Shown: in pieces, positions 8,091 to 17,562 of the stretch
Layout: the number at the start of each line of letters is the position of its first letter
Numbering within the stretch: position 1 is the stretch's first letter
NCBI RefSeq assembly: GCF_000190475.1
Contig: NZ_AEWH01000068.1
Coordinates: 124,001 to 188,000, forward strand
DNA: 64,000 bases
Direction of reading: 5' to 3'
Source: Ornithinibacillus scapharcae TW25
GTDB taxonomy: Bacteria > Bacillota > Bacilli > Bacillales > Amphibacillaceae
Notes under the pieces: model-generated
Told to the model about the DNA's origin: nothing
Databases searched by the model: none
What the model saw: only the letters and a program-made list of their open reading frames with translations
Translations under genes and position numbers: made by a program

Positions 8091-10040
8091 TTATTTCTTT
8101 TTGCGTAATACTCTCTTTTCAATTTCTTCTTTAATAAGGCTCTCAAATGCAACATAGGATAAAGTTTCTGAGTTTTGCTCTCCATATCTTCTTACATTTA
8201 CAGCATCCTCTTCCATTTCCTTATCCCCAACAACTAATGCAAATGGAATCTTTTCTGTTTGTGCTTCACGAATCTTATAACCAATCTTTTCATCACGCTC
8301 ATCGACCTCTACACGGACACCTTGGTATCGTAGCTTTTCTGCCACCTTCTTCGCATAGTCTAGATGAACCTGTGGTGATACAGGAATAATCTTCGCTTGT
8401 ACTGGAGCTAACCAAGTAGGGAAAGCACCTTTATATTCTTCTAGAAGGAAAGCTACGAAACGTTCCATTGTAGATACAACACCACGGTGTAATACTACTG
8501 GACGATGTTCTTTACCATCCTCCCCAATGTAAGAAAGTTCAAAGCGCTCTGGTAATAAGACGTCAATCTGAACAGTAGACAATGTTTCATCCTTACCTAA
8601 TGCTGTCTTAACCTGAACATCTAACTTTGGACCATAGAATGCTGCTTCGCCTTCCGCTTCCACATATTCTAAGTTCATATCTTCCATTGTTTCTTTTAGA
8701 ACACCTTGTGTTTTTTCCCACATCTCATCGTTATCAATATACTTCTCTTTATCCTCTGGATCACGATAGGATAAACGGAAATAGTAATTATCGATACCAA
8801 AGTCTTTATATACATGTTGGATTAATTCTACTACACGGATAAACTCTTCCTTCAACTGATCAGGACGAGCAAAAATATGTGCATCGTTTAGTGTCATGGC
8901 ACGAACACGTTGTAAACCAGCTAATGCGCCAGACATTTCGTAACGGTGCATCGTTCCAAGCTCGGCAATACGAACCGGCAAATTACGATAACTCCATAAT
9001 TGATTTTTGAAAACCATCATATGGTGTGGACAGTTCATTGGACGTAGAACCAATTCTTCGTTATCCATTTGCATCGTAGGGAACATATCTTCCTGATAGT
9101 GGTCCCAGTGTCCACTAGTTTTGTATAGATCAACATTAGCTAGCACCGGGGTATATACATGGTCATAGCCTAGACGCTCTTCTAAGTCAACAATATAACG
9201 TTCGATTTGGCGGCGAATTGTTGCCCCTTTTGGTAACCATAGCGGTAAACCTTGACCAACCTTTTGATTAATGGTAAATATCCCTAATTCCTTACCTAAT
9301 TTACGATGGTCACGTTCTTTACGTTCTTCCAAGATTTGTAGATATTCCTCAACCTGTGCAGGCTTTTCAAAAGCTGTACCATAAATACGTTGTAACTGTT
9401 TATTATTGCTATCACCACGCCAGTATGCTCCAGATATGCTTAGTAATTTAAATGCTTTTAATTTACTAGTTGATGGAACGTGTACTCCACGGCAAAGATC
9501 AAAGAATTCACCTTGTTTATAAATCGTCACTTGCTCATCTTCCGGAATGGCATCAATTAACTCAAGCTTTAATTCATCACCAATTTCAGTGAACATTTTC
9601 TTAGCTTCCTCACGTGACACTTCCACACGTTCTATTGCTAGATTTTCATCGACAATTCGCTTCATTTCTTTTTCAATTTTAGGTAAATCTTCTGGAGTTA
9701 TTTTTTCCTCCATATCAAAGTCATAATAAAATCCTTCCTCAATGACCGGACCAACTCCAAACTTCACATCTTTATATAAGCGTTTGATTGCTTGTGCCAT
9801 TAAGTGTGCAGTTGAATGTCGAGCAATTTCTACCCCTTCTTGATTTCTATAGGTAATAATCTCGATTTTTCCACCTTGATTTAGTTCACGCTTTAAATCA
9901 TAAGGTATACCATCTAATTTTATTGCTAAAGCTTGTTTCTTTAAGCCTGGTGAAATAGATGCTGCGATATCTTCACCAGTTGTGCCTTGAGGAAACTCCT
10001 TACTTGCTCCATCTGGGAAAACAATAGTGATTTCTGACAT
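8091..10040 (-). CDS. thrS: Threonyl-tRNA synthetase
   Basis: The 649-residue enzyme charges tRNA-Thr. Domains in order: TGS (about 1-62), the HxxxH editing domain ([10 protein letters not shown] about 74-83, CRGVH about 184), the class II catalytic core with zinc ligand Cys in [13 protein letters not shown] (about 335), motif 2 [12 protein letters not shown], motif 3 [15 protein letters not shown], and the anticodon-binding domain (from about 540, ending [17 protein letters not shown]). The ATG at 10040 has AAGGAG 8 nt upstream; the in-frame ATG at 10049 precedes the ribosome binding site core. It lies behind a T-box leader, so expression responds to uncharged tRNA-Thr. Confidence 0.98.
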   Translation of the reverse strand: MSEITIVFPDGASKEFPQGTTGEDIAASISPGLKKQALAIKLDGIPYDLKRELNQGGKIEIITYRNQEGVEIARHSTAHLMAQAIKRLYKDVKFGVGPVIEEGFYYDFDMEEKITPEDLPKIEKEMKRIVDENLAIERVEVSREEAKKMFTEIGDELKLELIDAIPEDEQVTIYKQGEFFDLCRGVHVPSTSKLKAFKLLSISGAYWRGDSNNKQLQRIYGTAFEKPAQVEEYLQILEERKERDHRKLGKELGIFTINQKVGQGLPLWLPKGATIRRQIERYIVDLEERLGYDHVYTPVLANVDLYKTSGHWDHYQEDMFPTMQMDNEELVLRPMNCPHHMMVFKNQLWSYRNLPVRIAELGTMHRYEMSGALAGLQRVRAMTLNDAHIFARPDQLKEEFIRVVELIQHVYKDFGIDNYYFRLSYRDPEDKEKYIDNDEMWEKTQGVLKETMEDMNLEYVEAEGEAAFYGPKLDVQVKTALGKDETLSTVQIDVLLPERFELSYIGEDGKEHRPVVLHRGVVSTMERFVAFLLEEYKGAFPTWLAPVQAKIIPVSPQVHLDYAKKVAEKLRYQGVRVEVDERDEKIGYKIREAQTEKIPFALVVGDKEMEEDAVNVRRYGEQNSETLSYVAFESLIKEEIEKRVLRKKK

Positions 10041-10073
10041 GATTAACACTCCTTATCCATTTTTCTGAAATTA

Positions 10074-10325
10074 AAAAACGCCCCTCCCCTTGCACTATGG
10101 CAAAGGGACGAGCGTTGGTCACGTGGTTCCACCCTAATTCCCGTAATTAAATACGGCTTTAAATCTTTAACGCAGATATACGCTACTATTTACTTACAGT
10201 TCGATAGTAGAGTTCAAAGGTGGTAATCATTTGGCTGTATGAGGAAGCTTCCAGCCTATGGCTTCCCTCTCTAATCATAACAGGTTAACAAATGACCTTG
10301 TCCTTATCCTTACAGATGTAAATAT
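10074..10325 (-). promoter_or_regulatory. T-box riboswitch (tRNA-Thr) of thrS
   Basis: The leader contains the T-box core AGGGTGGAACCACG (minus strand, near 10120-10135), an antiterminator/terminator region ending in a strong stem (AACGCTCGTCCC with GGGGAGGGGCGTT-type partner) and seven T at 10074-10080. Upstream is Stem I, opening with an AGAGAG-type sequence and closing with CTCT. An ACC threonine codon (plus-strand 10222-10224, complement) sits in the position expected for the specifier loop. T-boxes bind uncharged tRNA and prevent termination. Confidence 0.92.
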
Positions 10326-10339
10326 TAAATATAAATCAC

Positions 10340-10368
10340 ATTATAGCGCTAGTTTTAAGGATAATCAA
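10340..10368 (-). promoter_or_regulatory. Sigma-A promoter of thrS
   Basis: TTGATT (10363-10368), 17 bp, TATAAT (10340-10345) on the minus strand. It begins 7 nt past the ytxC stop codon, so thrS is transcribed separately from ytxC. Confidence 0.85.
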
Positions 10369-10374
10369 GTCCTG

Positions 10375-11229
10375 TTATCGATTTTTTAAATAAACGGGAA
10401 AAGGAAATTTATGAGCTGGTTCAAAATCAACCCTTTCCTGGAACACGTTAATCACAGTTAATGTCTTCGGTTCTGATGGATGGTCTCCATATATTTTAAT
10501 CTGTTTAGGAGACATTGCTACTAATGGCGCTAGATTTAATTCGTCCTCATCTAGACCTACTATGTATAATGGTTCTCTCTGCATAAGCATCCGTAATTCC
10601 ATTCTAGAAAATGGTTTACCATTTGCCTTATAAAAACTAAAACTACTTCCTTGAAGAATATGAACAATATTATAGCTTGGTTCTTTTTTTGCAATATATT
10701 CTCGTAACATATTAACGAATTCCTGGTGTTCTTCCTCTCGTTTATACTCATCAATAGCTAAGCCTACAATTTGAATCAAATAATCCTTAAAAACTTTCAA
10801 TCGAAAATTAATGATTGAATCAAAATGAATCGGCGACGTATTTTTTACATTTGTAACCATCAGGGAGTATAGTAGTTGCATTGGGTCATCCTTTTGATTT
10901 CGTACTTGTACACTTTCTTCATCTTCACCAGCAAGTAGCCATTGTGTTAATTCTGAGATCTTTTCAATCTCATCTAAATCAGAATAATAATAATAATCTT
11001 CCGTTATTTCCTTTATCATTGTTGATAAGCGATGTGTCACAAACACATCCACCATGGATTTAACAACTGAATCCACTAATTCATTGTCCGATTGTTGTAC
11101 ATATTCAATTTTTAATTCATTCCCCCATTCTTCATTTGTTTTCCAGTGGAGCTCAATCTTTTTGTTATAATGAAATAATTGCTCACAAAAACTGATTACT
11201 TCTTTATTCGAAGAAAAATAAATCTCCAT
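10375..11229 (-). CDS. ytxC: Putative sporulation protein YtxC
   Basis: The 284-residue soluble protein matches YtxC in position (between dnaI and thrS) and in features such as the acidic tyrosine run EDYYYYSDLDEIEKI and VNFRLKVFKDYL-type helix (here IINFRLKVFKDYLIQIV). The N-terminal part is strand-rich, the middle helical and acidic. YtxC is a conserved protein of endospore formers, annotated as sporulation-related; its biochemical role is unknown. No membrane segment is seen. The ATG at 11229 lies in a weak ribosome binding context (GGGTGATGAGGC upstream). Confidence 0.85.
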   Translation of the reverse strand: MEIYFSSNKEVISFCEQLFHYNKKIELHWKTNEEWGNELKIEYVQQSDNELVDSVVKSMVDVFVTHRLSTMIKEITEDYYYYSDLDEIEKISELTQWLLAGEDEESVQVRNQKDDPMQLLYSLMVTNVKNTSPIHFDSIINFRLKVFKDYLIQIVGLAIDEYKREEEHQEFVNMLREYIAKKEPSYNIVHILQGSSFSFYKANGKPFSRMELRMLMQREPLYIVGLDEDELNLAPLVAMSPKQIKIYGDHPSEPKTLTVINVFQERVDFEPAHKFPFPVYLKNR

Positions 11230-11369
11230 TTAGCCTCATCACCCTTATCCAAAACCAAACTGTTACATTATATGGACATACTTTTAAAAAAATGATAAAA
11301 CCATTAAAACTAGTAACTTTAGTAAATGATAAGGAAGGCTATCAAGGACATTAGAAGGGTAACATAAGA

Positions 11370-11414
11370 AAAAACTAGCACATTCGCTCGTTCATTGCGA
11401 ATGTGCTAGTTTTT
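11370..11414 (-). terminator. Intrinsic terminator of nrdR-dnaB-dnaI
   Basis: An 18-bp perfect stem (11370-11387 with 11397-11414) with T runs on both strands, 63 nt past the dnaI stop. It ends the replication initiation operon. The remaining bases from 11230 to 11369 show nothing further. Confidence 0.92.
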
Positions 11415-11477
11415 CTTATGGAGGCGAGAAGGATTATTTTACTTTCCTATCTGCTAAAAAAACCACTACTGGCTTTT

Positions 11478-12410
11478 TTATTCTTCTCTTCTATTCTTAG
11501 CAAAGATAGGAACTTCTTTGCTTACTTGTTTTATTCTTTCCATTATTCTACCTGCTTTAACTGTTTCAATGTCACCACGTGTTGATTTCGCTAATTGGTC
11601 TTCCAATTGTTCCATACTGTAATTTGATGTAAAGAAAACTGGTAATCTTTCCATCATACGATATTGTAAAATAGTTCCAAGCACTTCATCGCGGAACCAA
11701 GCTGAGTGAGTCTCAGCTCCAATATCATCTAACATGAGAACATCTGCCTTTTTAAAATAATCTATTTTCTCATTTATGGAATCATCCTTAATAGAAGACT
11801 TAATCTCACGTACAAATTCTGGCATATAGATGAGCATAGAAGAGATATTATATTTTTTTAATTCATTGGCAATAGCACCTAGAAAATAGGTCTTTCCAAC
11901 ACCAAAAGGACCATAAAAGTAAATTCCTTTACGAGGAATACCATTTTGTAACTCACTCATAAATTGATCCATTTCTTTTATTGCCATACTACGATTAGGA
12001 TCTAAATCGATTCCCTCCATTGTCGCCTCAAGAATTTCTCTAGGCATATACAGACTTTCAATAAGTTTTTGTTGTTCTTGTTGCTTTTCAAATATTAGTC
12101 TACTATGGCATTTTTCGTAGGATAAATGAATCTCATTATTTTCAACTCTGAGTATCGGCGAATACCCCTGTAACATATTTTTACATGAATCGTAACCTAA
12201 ACAATTCTCACATTGCTTCGATTGTGTTTTATATTCATACAGTTTTATTAAATTTTTTTCAATTACACGGTCAGTTAATTCAGGATGTAAGGATAAAAAT
12301 TCCTTAATCTCTGGATCACTCAATACGTCTTTTTTTATTTTTTGATAGTTTTCTTGAAAGTTTCCGTTTTGCTGCATCCATTTTTGTAAGCTGGATTGTA
12401 CTGGTTTCAT
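11478..12410 (-). CDS. dnaI: Primosomal protein DnaI, helicase loader
   Basis: The 310-residue protein loads the DnaC helicase onto DNA during replication initiation. The N-terminal helicase-binding domain has a zinc-binding cluster (QCENCLGYDSC and a later CHS, about residues 70-110). The C-terminal AAA+ domain has Walker A GPFGVGKTYFLGAIA (about 168-182), Walker B VLMLDDIGAE and sensor TSNY. I start at ATG 12410 because AAGG lies 9 nt upstream; an ATG at 12419 overlaps the ribosome binding site. It follows dnaB by 21 nt in the nrdR-dnaB-dnaI operon. Confidence 0.97.
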   Translation of the reverse strand: MKPVQSSLQKWMQQNGNFQENYQKIKKDVLSDPEIKEFLSLHPELTDRVIEKNLIKLYEYKTQSKQCENCLGYDSCKNMLQGYSPILRVENNEIHLSYEKCHSRLIFEKQQEQQKLIESLYMPREILEATMEGIDLDPNRSMAIKEMDQFMSELQNGIPRKGIYFYGPFGVGKTYFLGAIANELKKYNISSMLIYMPEFVREIKSSIKDDSINEKIDYFKKADVLMLDDIGAETHSAWFRDEVLGTILQYRMMERLPVFFTSNYSMEQLEDQLAKSTRGDIETVKAGRIMERIKQVSKEVPIFAKNRREE

Positions 12411-12431
12411 ATCAATCATCCTTGCACATGA

Positions 12432-13805
12432 CTATTTTTTGGAGCTGTATTTACTTAAAATAGCAGCAATCTCCTCTTTTTCATGTTCCAAATCTTTCGT
12501 GTTTTCTCTGTTCGTTTCCTTTGACTTGAGCTTTCGTTCTTTAAACCATTCTGGCACAACTTCTGTACTTGTTCCTTGCTTCTTATACGGACGATAGTTT
12601 TGTTGCTGCTGCTGTTTTTTGGCAGTAGCTAGCTGATACTGTTCTTTTTCTCTTTTTGCGAACATCATAGCTTCTCTTGCCGTTTTCAAGTTAGCACGTG
12701 ACCAGTGGCTTGCAATCTTCTCTAAATATGCTTTAGATAATTTCATATTTGTTTGTAACAATACATAATGGATTAACACATTCATTACTGGTGAAGGCAA
12801 CCCTTGTGTAGTCATAATTTCACGAATCACCTTTAAATCTTGTTCGGAAGCATGGTTACCACTAGACAAGTCCTCTAATAGTTGCTTTGGTGAAATCGTT
12901 TCTAATTCGTGGATAAGCATTTCCTCTTTTGATAAAGGTTGTTGTGTTTCCAGCTCATTTTGCACAGTCTCTCTTTCCGCTAGACGTTCCACTTTAGGTA
13001 CTAGTTGAACGGTTGAGTCACTGCGAGAGGTTTTAAATAAATCATGACATGCTTCTTTAAACTCTTCAATATCTAATTTATTCTCATCTGTTAATGCCCA
13101 AAGAATACACTTTTCTATTTCATATTCAGCAAGTCCATATAATTGCATCATTTGATTAATAATTCGTTTATTATCGGTTGTTAAAACTCGCTTATATGGG
13201 ATCATTCGAGACTTAAGCATTTGTTCAACCCATGAAAAATCAACTGATTCTAACTGGGGCCCACCATTTTCCGGAATACGGTTTATATTTTGCATAGTAC
13301 CAAAATCAGGATGAATGGTATCGAAAACATCACCGAAAGAAGCCGTAATATTTTGGCCACTTGGGTGCTTTACTAGTCCATAATAATGGTTTTTTAAAAG
13401 GGTGAATTTTTCATTTCCTATGTGATGGAATAAAAGTTGAGAGAGCATAGCATCTTTAAAAAAGTCACTGGGTGCAAAGGGGCATTGTAACAGATAACGG
13501 TAAACGGTCTGGTCATTGTTACGCTCCTCAAAGGTTTTTAAAAGACCAATACCCTCAAGCTTTAATCTTGCTTCATATATTTCAACCAACGATATATTTA
13601 AATAATTCATTAATGTATGGTGGGTTTGAACAGATGTACCCTGTAAATCTATTTCGTTCAGTAAGGTTTGGTATAACATTACTGCCTTCATCCCTAATAA
13701 TGGCTGATAAAGATGGGTTAATGATTTTGAATAATCTACAGGCAAATTACCTTGCAAATCAATCGAATAACCATCAATTGGTAATAATTTTCCAATATAA
13801 TTCAT
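12432..13805 (-). CDS. dnaB: Replication initiation and membrane attachment protein DnaB
   Basis: The 457-residue Firmicutes DnaB (not the helicase) acts with DnaD and DnaI to load the replicative helicase. The N-terminal winged-helix DDBH1 region ([20 protein letters not shown]) and the C-terminal DDBH2 domain with [21 protein letters not shown] (the YxxxIxxxW motif, about residues 360-385) are clear. A Gln-rich stretch ([12 protein letters not shown]) and a highly charged tail follow. The start overlaps the nrdR stop by 4 nt (ATGA), indicating translational coupling. B. subtilis DnaB has 472 residues. Confidence 0.96.
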   Translation of the reverse strand: MNYIGKLLPIDGYSIDLQGNLPVDYSKSLTHLYQPLLGMKAVMLYQTLLNEIDLQGTSVQTHHTLMNYLNISLVEIYEARLKLEGIGLLKTFEERNNDQTVYRYLLQCPFAPSDFFKDAMLSQLLFHHIGNEKFTLLKNHYYGLVKHPSGQNITASFGDVFDTIHPDFGTMQNINRIPENGGPQLESVDFSWVEQMLKSRMIPYKRVLTTDNKRIINQMMQLYGLAEYEIEKCILWALTDENKLDIEEFKEACHDLFKTSRSDSTVQLVPKVERLAERETVQNELETQQPLSKEEMLIHELETISPKQLLEDLSSGNHASEQDLKVIREIMTTQGLPSPVMNVLIHYVLLQTNMKLSKAYLEKIASHWSRANLKTAREAMMFAKREKEQYQLATAKKQQQQQNYRPYKKQGTSTEVVPEWFKERKLKSKETNRENTKDLEHEKEEIAAILSKYSSKK

Positions 13806-14305
13806 CTTAACCCCTCTTTCAATAATCTTGTACTGTCAATGTTAGTTTTTTTGTCCACCTGGATTAATTCTTTCAATTCATCGAGAAAAACATTAATATC
13901 TTTGAATTGACGATAAACAGAGGCAAATCGGACATAGGCCACGTCATCCACCTTGGATAATCTTTCCATGACCATTTCCCCTACTTCTTTACTATCAATC
14001 TCAGCTGCTCCTGTATTGCGTAATTCCTTTTCCACATCAAAAGCAATAGAGTCAATCTGTTCAATAGATACAGGTCTTTTTTCACATGCTTTAATTAACC
14101 CACGTACAAGCTTTTCACGACTGAATTCTTGTCTCGTTCCACCTTTTTTCACGACAATTAATGGAACCTCTTCAATTCGTTCAAAGGTAGTAAACCGATA
14201 GCCACATTTTTCACATTCACGCCTTCTACGGATAGAGCGACCTTCTTCAATCGGTCTTGAATCTAAGACTTTCGTGTTTTTATTTTGGCAATTCGAGCAT
14301 CTCAT
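13802..14305 (-). CDS. nrdR: Transcriptional repressor NrdR
   Basis: The 167-residue protein has an N-terminal zinc ribbon ([17 protein letters not shown] ... CEKCGYRF, Cys pairs at 3/6 and 31/34) and an ATP-cone domain ([30 protein letters not shown]). NrdR senses (d)ATP and represses ribonucleotide reductase genes, none of which is in this window. It heads the nrdR-dnaB-dnaI operon, coupling by a 4-nt overlap. The tail is somewhat longer than in the usual 150-residue NrdR. Confidence 0.97.
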   Translation of the reverse strand: MRCSNCQNKNTKVLDSRPIEEGRSIRRRRECEKCGYRFTTFERIEEVPLIVVKKGGTRQEFSREKLVRGLIKACEKRPVSIEQIDSIAFDVEKELRNTGAAEIDSKEVGEMVMERLSKVDDVAYVRFASVYRQFKDINVFLDELKELIQVDKKTNIDSTRLLKEGLR

Positions 14306-14336
14306 TTAATTAACCCCATTCATCTAGCAATTCATT

Positions 14337-14723
14337 CTAATTTTTATCAATCAACGTTAATTCTTTATTTATTTTTTCGTATAGTTGTTTAATTAATTTG
14401 GCACTATATCCAAAATCGAAAGGAAGTATTCCTTCACTAGTCACTGTAAAATCTATCGCAGTCTGATACGGTCGTACCATAATTACAGTAGCGATTACAA
14501 AGGCCTTTCTTCCCTTGATCACTTGGAAACTAATCTCACCACGTTCCTCTGAGATAGAATTTAATCTAAAGTTTTTAGACCCTTTTATTATCTCTTCTAG
14601 CTTACTAAGACCCTTGTCCTTAGTTGTTTTATAATAATGTGTATTCAGCTCTTGATCCCAGTGCTTCTCAGCCGTTTCAGCATGATTATAAAAGAACCGT
14701 GATAATTTTTTTCCAAAAGACAT
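14337..14723 (-). CDS. Conserved hypothetical cytosolic protein
   Basis: I do not recognise this 128-residue protein. It begins with a polar helical region (SFGKKLSRFFYNHAETAEKHWDQELNTHYYKTT), followed by alternating hydrophobic strands (GEISFQVIKGRKAFVIATVIMVRPYQTAIDFTVTSE), with no signal or membrane segment. It lies 31 nt before nrdR on the same strand, so it may be the first gene of the nrdR-dnaB-dnaI operon. In B. subtilis the gene between gapB and nrdR is speD; no speD-like sequence is seen here. Confidence 0.65.
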   Translation of the reverse strand: MSFGKKLSRFFYNHAETAEKHWDQELNTHYYKTTKDKGLSKLEEIIKGSKNFRLNSISEERGEISFQVIKGRKAFVIATVIMVRPYQTAIDFTVTSEGILPFDFGYSAKLIKQLYEKINKELTLIDKN

Positions 14724-14812
14724 TCGTTTACACTCCCAGTTTCGGTTGGTCCGTTACAATAACTCTATTCATTTTAACATGTTTTAAAGAATTACCCTAG
14801 TAAAAATTTGTG

Positions 14813-14852
14813 ACACAAAAAGAGTTGAGCCCTTGAAGAAACTCAACTCTTT
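14813..14852 (-). terminator. Intrinsic terminator of gapB
   Basis: An 11-bp perfect stem AAAGAGTTGAG (14819-14829 with 14842-14852) followed on the minus strand by TTTTT, downstream of the gapB stop. Confidence 0.88.
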
Positions 14853-14934
14853 CATTTTATACGACTACTATTTTTTATTTAGATTAGTATCTGTAATGGA
14901 CTTTAAACAACTCACATGTTGCAAGAAATGCTCA

Positions 14935-15966
14935 CTAAGAATGGGTTACTTTCTTTACTTCAAGAAAACTTCCAACATACTTCACTAAGTCTACCACTCT
15001 AGCAGAATAGCCCCACTCATTATCATACCAGGCTAGTACTTTTATCTTATTGTCACTCATAACCATTGTGGATAATCCATCCACAATAGCAGAGTACTCT
15101 GAAGTTGTGTAATCAACGGAAACCAATGGCTCATCACTATACTGAATAATTCCAGAAAGTTCGCCATTGGATACTGCTTTAAAGGTATTGTTTACAATAT
15201 CTGCAGTGACGGACTCTTCCACATCCACAACTAAATCAACTAAAGAGACATTTGGAGTAGGCACACGTAATGCCATCCCGTGTAGTCTACCTTTCAAATG
15301 AGGCATTACTTCACCTAAAGCTTTAGCTGCTCCTGTTGACGTCGGAATAATCGACTGAGTACACCCTCTAGCACGACGCAAATCCTTATGCGGATTATCT
15401 AAATTTTTTTGATCATTTGTAAATGCATGAACGGTTGTCATTAAACCGTTCACAATCTTAAAATTTTCATCCAATACTTTCACAACCGGAGCTAAACAGT
15501 TCGTTGTACAAGATGCATTAGAAATAACATCATCGTTTTCTGGGTCATACATATCATGGTTTACGCCCATTACAATTGTTTTATCTACTTGCTTGCCTGG
15601 TGCTGTAATAACTACTTTCTTTGCTCCAGCGACCAAATGTAAACCTGCAGATTCTTTCGTTTTGAACTTACCAGTAGCATCAATAACAATATCAATATCA
15701 AGTCTTGACCATGGTAATTTATCTGGCTCTCGATAATTAACTAATTCAATACGTTGACCATCAATTTCTAATGCGTCCTGAAGCGCTTTCACTTCATGGT
15801 TAAAAGTGCCGTGAACACTATCATATTTAACTAGGTGGGCTAAGGTTTCTGTTGGATAACTAGCATTAATTGCTACAAGCTCAAGGCTAGGATCGGTTAT
15901 TGCTTGCCTAAAAACCATTCTCCCTATACGCCCGAATCCACTAATTGCAACGCGAGTTTTACTCAT
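14935..15966 (-). CDS. gapB: Glyceraldehyde-3-phosphate dehydrogenase, gluconeogenic GapB type
   Basis: The 343-residue enzyme has the Rossmann motif GFGRIGRMVFR, the catalytic Cys in SNASCTTNCLAP (about 155), His in TVHAFTNDQ and C-terminal WYDNEWGYS. After beta-2 it reads INASYPTETL in place of the NAD-specific Asp, the pattern of the NADPH-preferring gluconeogenic GapB. The enzyme reduces 1,3-bisphosphoglycerate to GAP. Position between nrdR and coaE matches B. subtilis gapB. Two CcpN-type operators lie in its promoter, pointing to repression during glycolytic growth. AGGAGG precedes the ATG. Confidence 0.96.
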   Translation of the reverse strand: MSKTRVAISGFGRIGRMVFRQAITDPSLELVAINASYPTETLAHLVKYDSVHGTFNHEVKALQDALEIDGQRIELVNYREPDKLPWSRLDIDIVIDATGKFKTKESAGLHLVAGAKKVVITAPGKQVDKTIVMGVNHDMYDPENDDVISNASCTTNCLAPVVKVLDENFKIVNGLMTTVHAFTNDQKNLDNPHKDLRRARGCTQSIIPTSTGAAKALGEVMPHLKGRLHGMALRVPTPNVSLVDLVVDVEESVTADIVNNTFKAVSNGELSGIIQYSDEPLVSVDYTTSEYSAIVDGLSTMVMSDNKIKVLAWYDNEWGYSARVVDLVKYVGSFLEVKKVTHS

Positions 15967-15982
15967 GATAAGTCCTCCTGAT

Positions 15983-16025
15983 TATGATATACTAATTATA
16001 TATTTTTCATATATAGTATAACACA
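15983..16025 (-). promoter_or_regulatory. gapB promoter with two CcpN-type operators
   Basis: Two exact matches to TRTGHYATAYW, the CcpN site of B. subtilis: TATGATATACT at 15983-15993 (plus strand) and TGTGTTATACT at 16015-16025 (minus strand). The second covers an extended -10 box (TGT-TATACT). CcpN represses gapB and pckA when glucose is present. CcpN itself is not encoded here. Confidence 0.8.
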
Positions 16026-16050
16026 TTCAACTCAAAATGAAAGCATTAAT

Positions 16051-16102
16051 CATAAAAAAGAACTTAAAAAGGAGATATATCCTTATAAGTTCTTTTTTAT
16101 GA
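16051..16102 (-). terminator. Terminator-like hairpin between coaE and gapB
   Basis: A long interrupted stem (CATAAAAAAGAACTTA paired with TAAGTTCTTTTTTATG, with an inner AAGGA/TCCTT stem) lies 12 nt past the coaE stop. The T run within the distal arm suggests termination of the polA-mutM-coaE transcript. Confidence 0.75.
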
Positions 16103-16113
16103 TTGATGAATAT

Positions 16114-16710
16114 TTATTTGCTCCATTGATGAAGAATTTCTTTTAATTGTTCGAATGTCTTTTCACGAGTACCATTATTATCAATAACTGCATCAGCTAG
16201 GGTAACTTTTTCCTTTATCGGTATTTGTGAATGAATTCGCTGTAGAGCCTCATCCTTTGTGGAGTGATCTCGGTTCATTAACCGCTTCAATTGAACCGTC
16301 TCTTCTACATATACCACTAAAATTTTATCAACCATATGTGTAAGTTTACTTTCGAATAATAGTGGAATGTCCATAACGATTATCCTTTCTCCGTTATGAA
16401 CATGCTGATCCTTTTGTTCCATCATTCTCTTCCGAACAGCTGGGTGGACAATTCCATTTAGCACTTTACGCTTTTCTTCATCCGAAAAAATGATCCCACC
16501 TAGCTTTTTTCGATCAATATTTCCATCTGAAAATAGAATATCCTTTCCAAACTCTTTAACAATCGATAAGTACGCATCTTCACCAGGTTCTACAACCTCA
16601 CGTGAGATCTTATCTGCATCAATAACAGGAATGTTCATATCGATGAACATGGATGAAACTGTACTTTTCCCACTAGCAATACTACCTGTTAATCCAATTA
16701 CCAACGTCAT
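16114..16710 (-). CDS. coaE: Dephospho-CoA kinase
   Basis: About 198 residues. The P-loop GLTGSIASGKST (about 6-17), the substrate motif DADKISREV, the lid region and VVYVEETVQLKRLMNRD match CoaE, which phosphorylates the 3'-hydroxyl of dephospho-CoA in the last step of CoA synthesis. AAAGGAG lies 4 nt before one ATG (16713) and 7 nt before the next (16710); I chose the second, matching the MTLVIGLTG start of homologues. It follows mutM by about 12 nt in the polA-mutM-coaE operon. The ytaF gene found between them in B. subtilis is absent. Confidence 0.96.
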   Translation of the reverse strand: MTLVIGLTGSIASGKSTVSSMFIDMNIPVIDADKISREVVEPGEDAYLSIVKEFGKDILFSDGNIDRKKLGGIIFSDEEKRKVLNGIVHPAVRKRMMEQKDQHVHNGERIIVMDIPLLFESKLTHMVDKILVVYVEETVQLKRLMNRDHSTKDEALQRIHSQIPIKEKVTLADAVIDNNGTREKTFEQLKEILHQWSK

Positions 16711-16722
16711 CATTATTCTCCT

Positions 16723-17550
16723 TTAGAACCTTTGACAATTTAAACAGATATGAGTACCACGGCCACCAACCTTCATTTTGGTAATAGGACTTCCACAATT
16801 TGGACACGCCTCATTCTCCTGGCCATAAACTGCTAACTCTTGTTGAAACATCCCCATTTCTCCTTGGCTGTTAACATAGGACCTTATCGTTGTCCCACCT
16901 TGTTCTACCGCTTCCTCAAGAGTCAATATTGCTTGCTTTCGAATCTCTTGTACTTCCTTTTTGGTTAGTTTATTAGACTTTTTCAATGGATGGATACGTG
17001 CTTTAAATAACGTCTCATCTACATATATATTACCTAGACCGGCAACAACCGTTTGATCTAATAATACAGCCTTAATGGATCTGTTTGTCGTTTTAAGCCG
17101 TTTATAAAAATAGTCTAATGTAAACTCTTTATCAAAGGGATCCGGGCCGAGCTGATCCAAAGGCTTTTGAATCAGCTCCTCTCCCTTGTTTACAATGTGC
17201 ATGGTTCCAAATTTACGAACATCGTTATATCGTAACTCTTCATCAGTAGTAAAAGAGAAGATAACATGTGTATGTTTTTTCACCGGTTCATCTTTGTAAT
17301 GCACACTATATTTACCTTCCATTCTTAAGTGAGAGATGAGTGTGTAATCATCTAATTCAAATAAAAGGAATTTTCCTTTTCGTTTAATATCATGGATTGT
17401 TTGACCTATCAAAAGCTGCTTGAAATGCTCCGTATCATCTGGTTTTTTTATTATATTTCCCCAATATACGTTTACATCGTTAATGGTCCGATTTAATACG
17501 AATCGTTTCAGTGTTTTACGTATCGTTTCAACTTCTGGTAATTCAGGCAT
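16723..17550 (-). CDS. mutM: Formamidopyrimidine-DNA glycosylase
   Basis: The 275-residue base-excision repair enzyme removes 8-oxoguanine. It starts MPELPEVETIRKTL, where Pro2 is the catalytic nucleophile and Glu3 essential; Lys is in RRKGKFLLFEL (about 57). The H2TH region includes GLGNIYVDETLFKARIHPL, and the C-terminal zinc finger has CPNCGSPI ... THICLNCQRF. Length is typical. It lies 12 nt after polA and just before coaE. Confidence 0.97.
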   Translation of the reverse strand: MPELPEVETIRKTLKRFVLNRTINDVNVYWGNIIKKPDDTEHFKQLLIGQTIHDIKRKGKFLLFELDDYTLISHLRMEGKYSVHYKDEPVKKHTHVIFSFTTDEELRYNDVRKFGTMHIVNKGEELIQKPLDQLGPDPFDKEFTLDYFYKRLKTTNRSIKAVLLDQTVVAGLGNIYVDETLFKARIHPLKKSNKLTKKEVQEIRKQAILTLEEAVEQGGTTIRSYVNSQGEMGMFQQELAVYGQENEACPNCGSPITKMKVGGRGTHICLNCQRF

Positions 17551-17562
17551 TTCTAATTCTCC

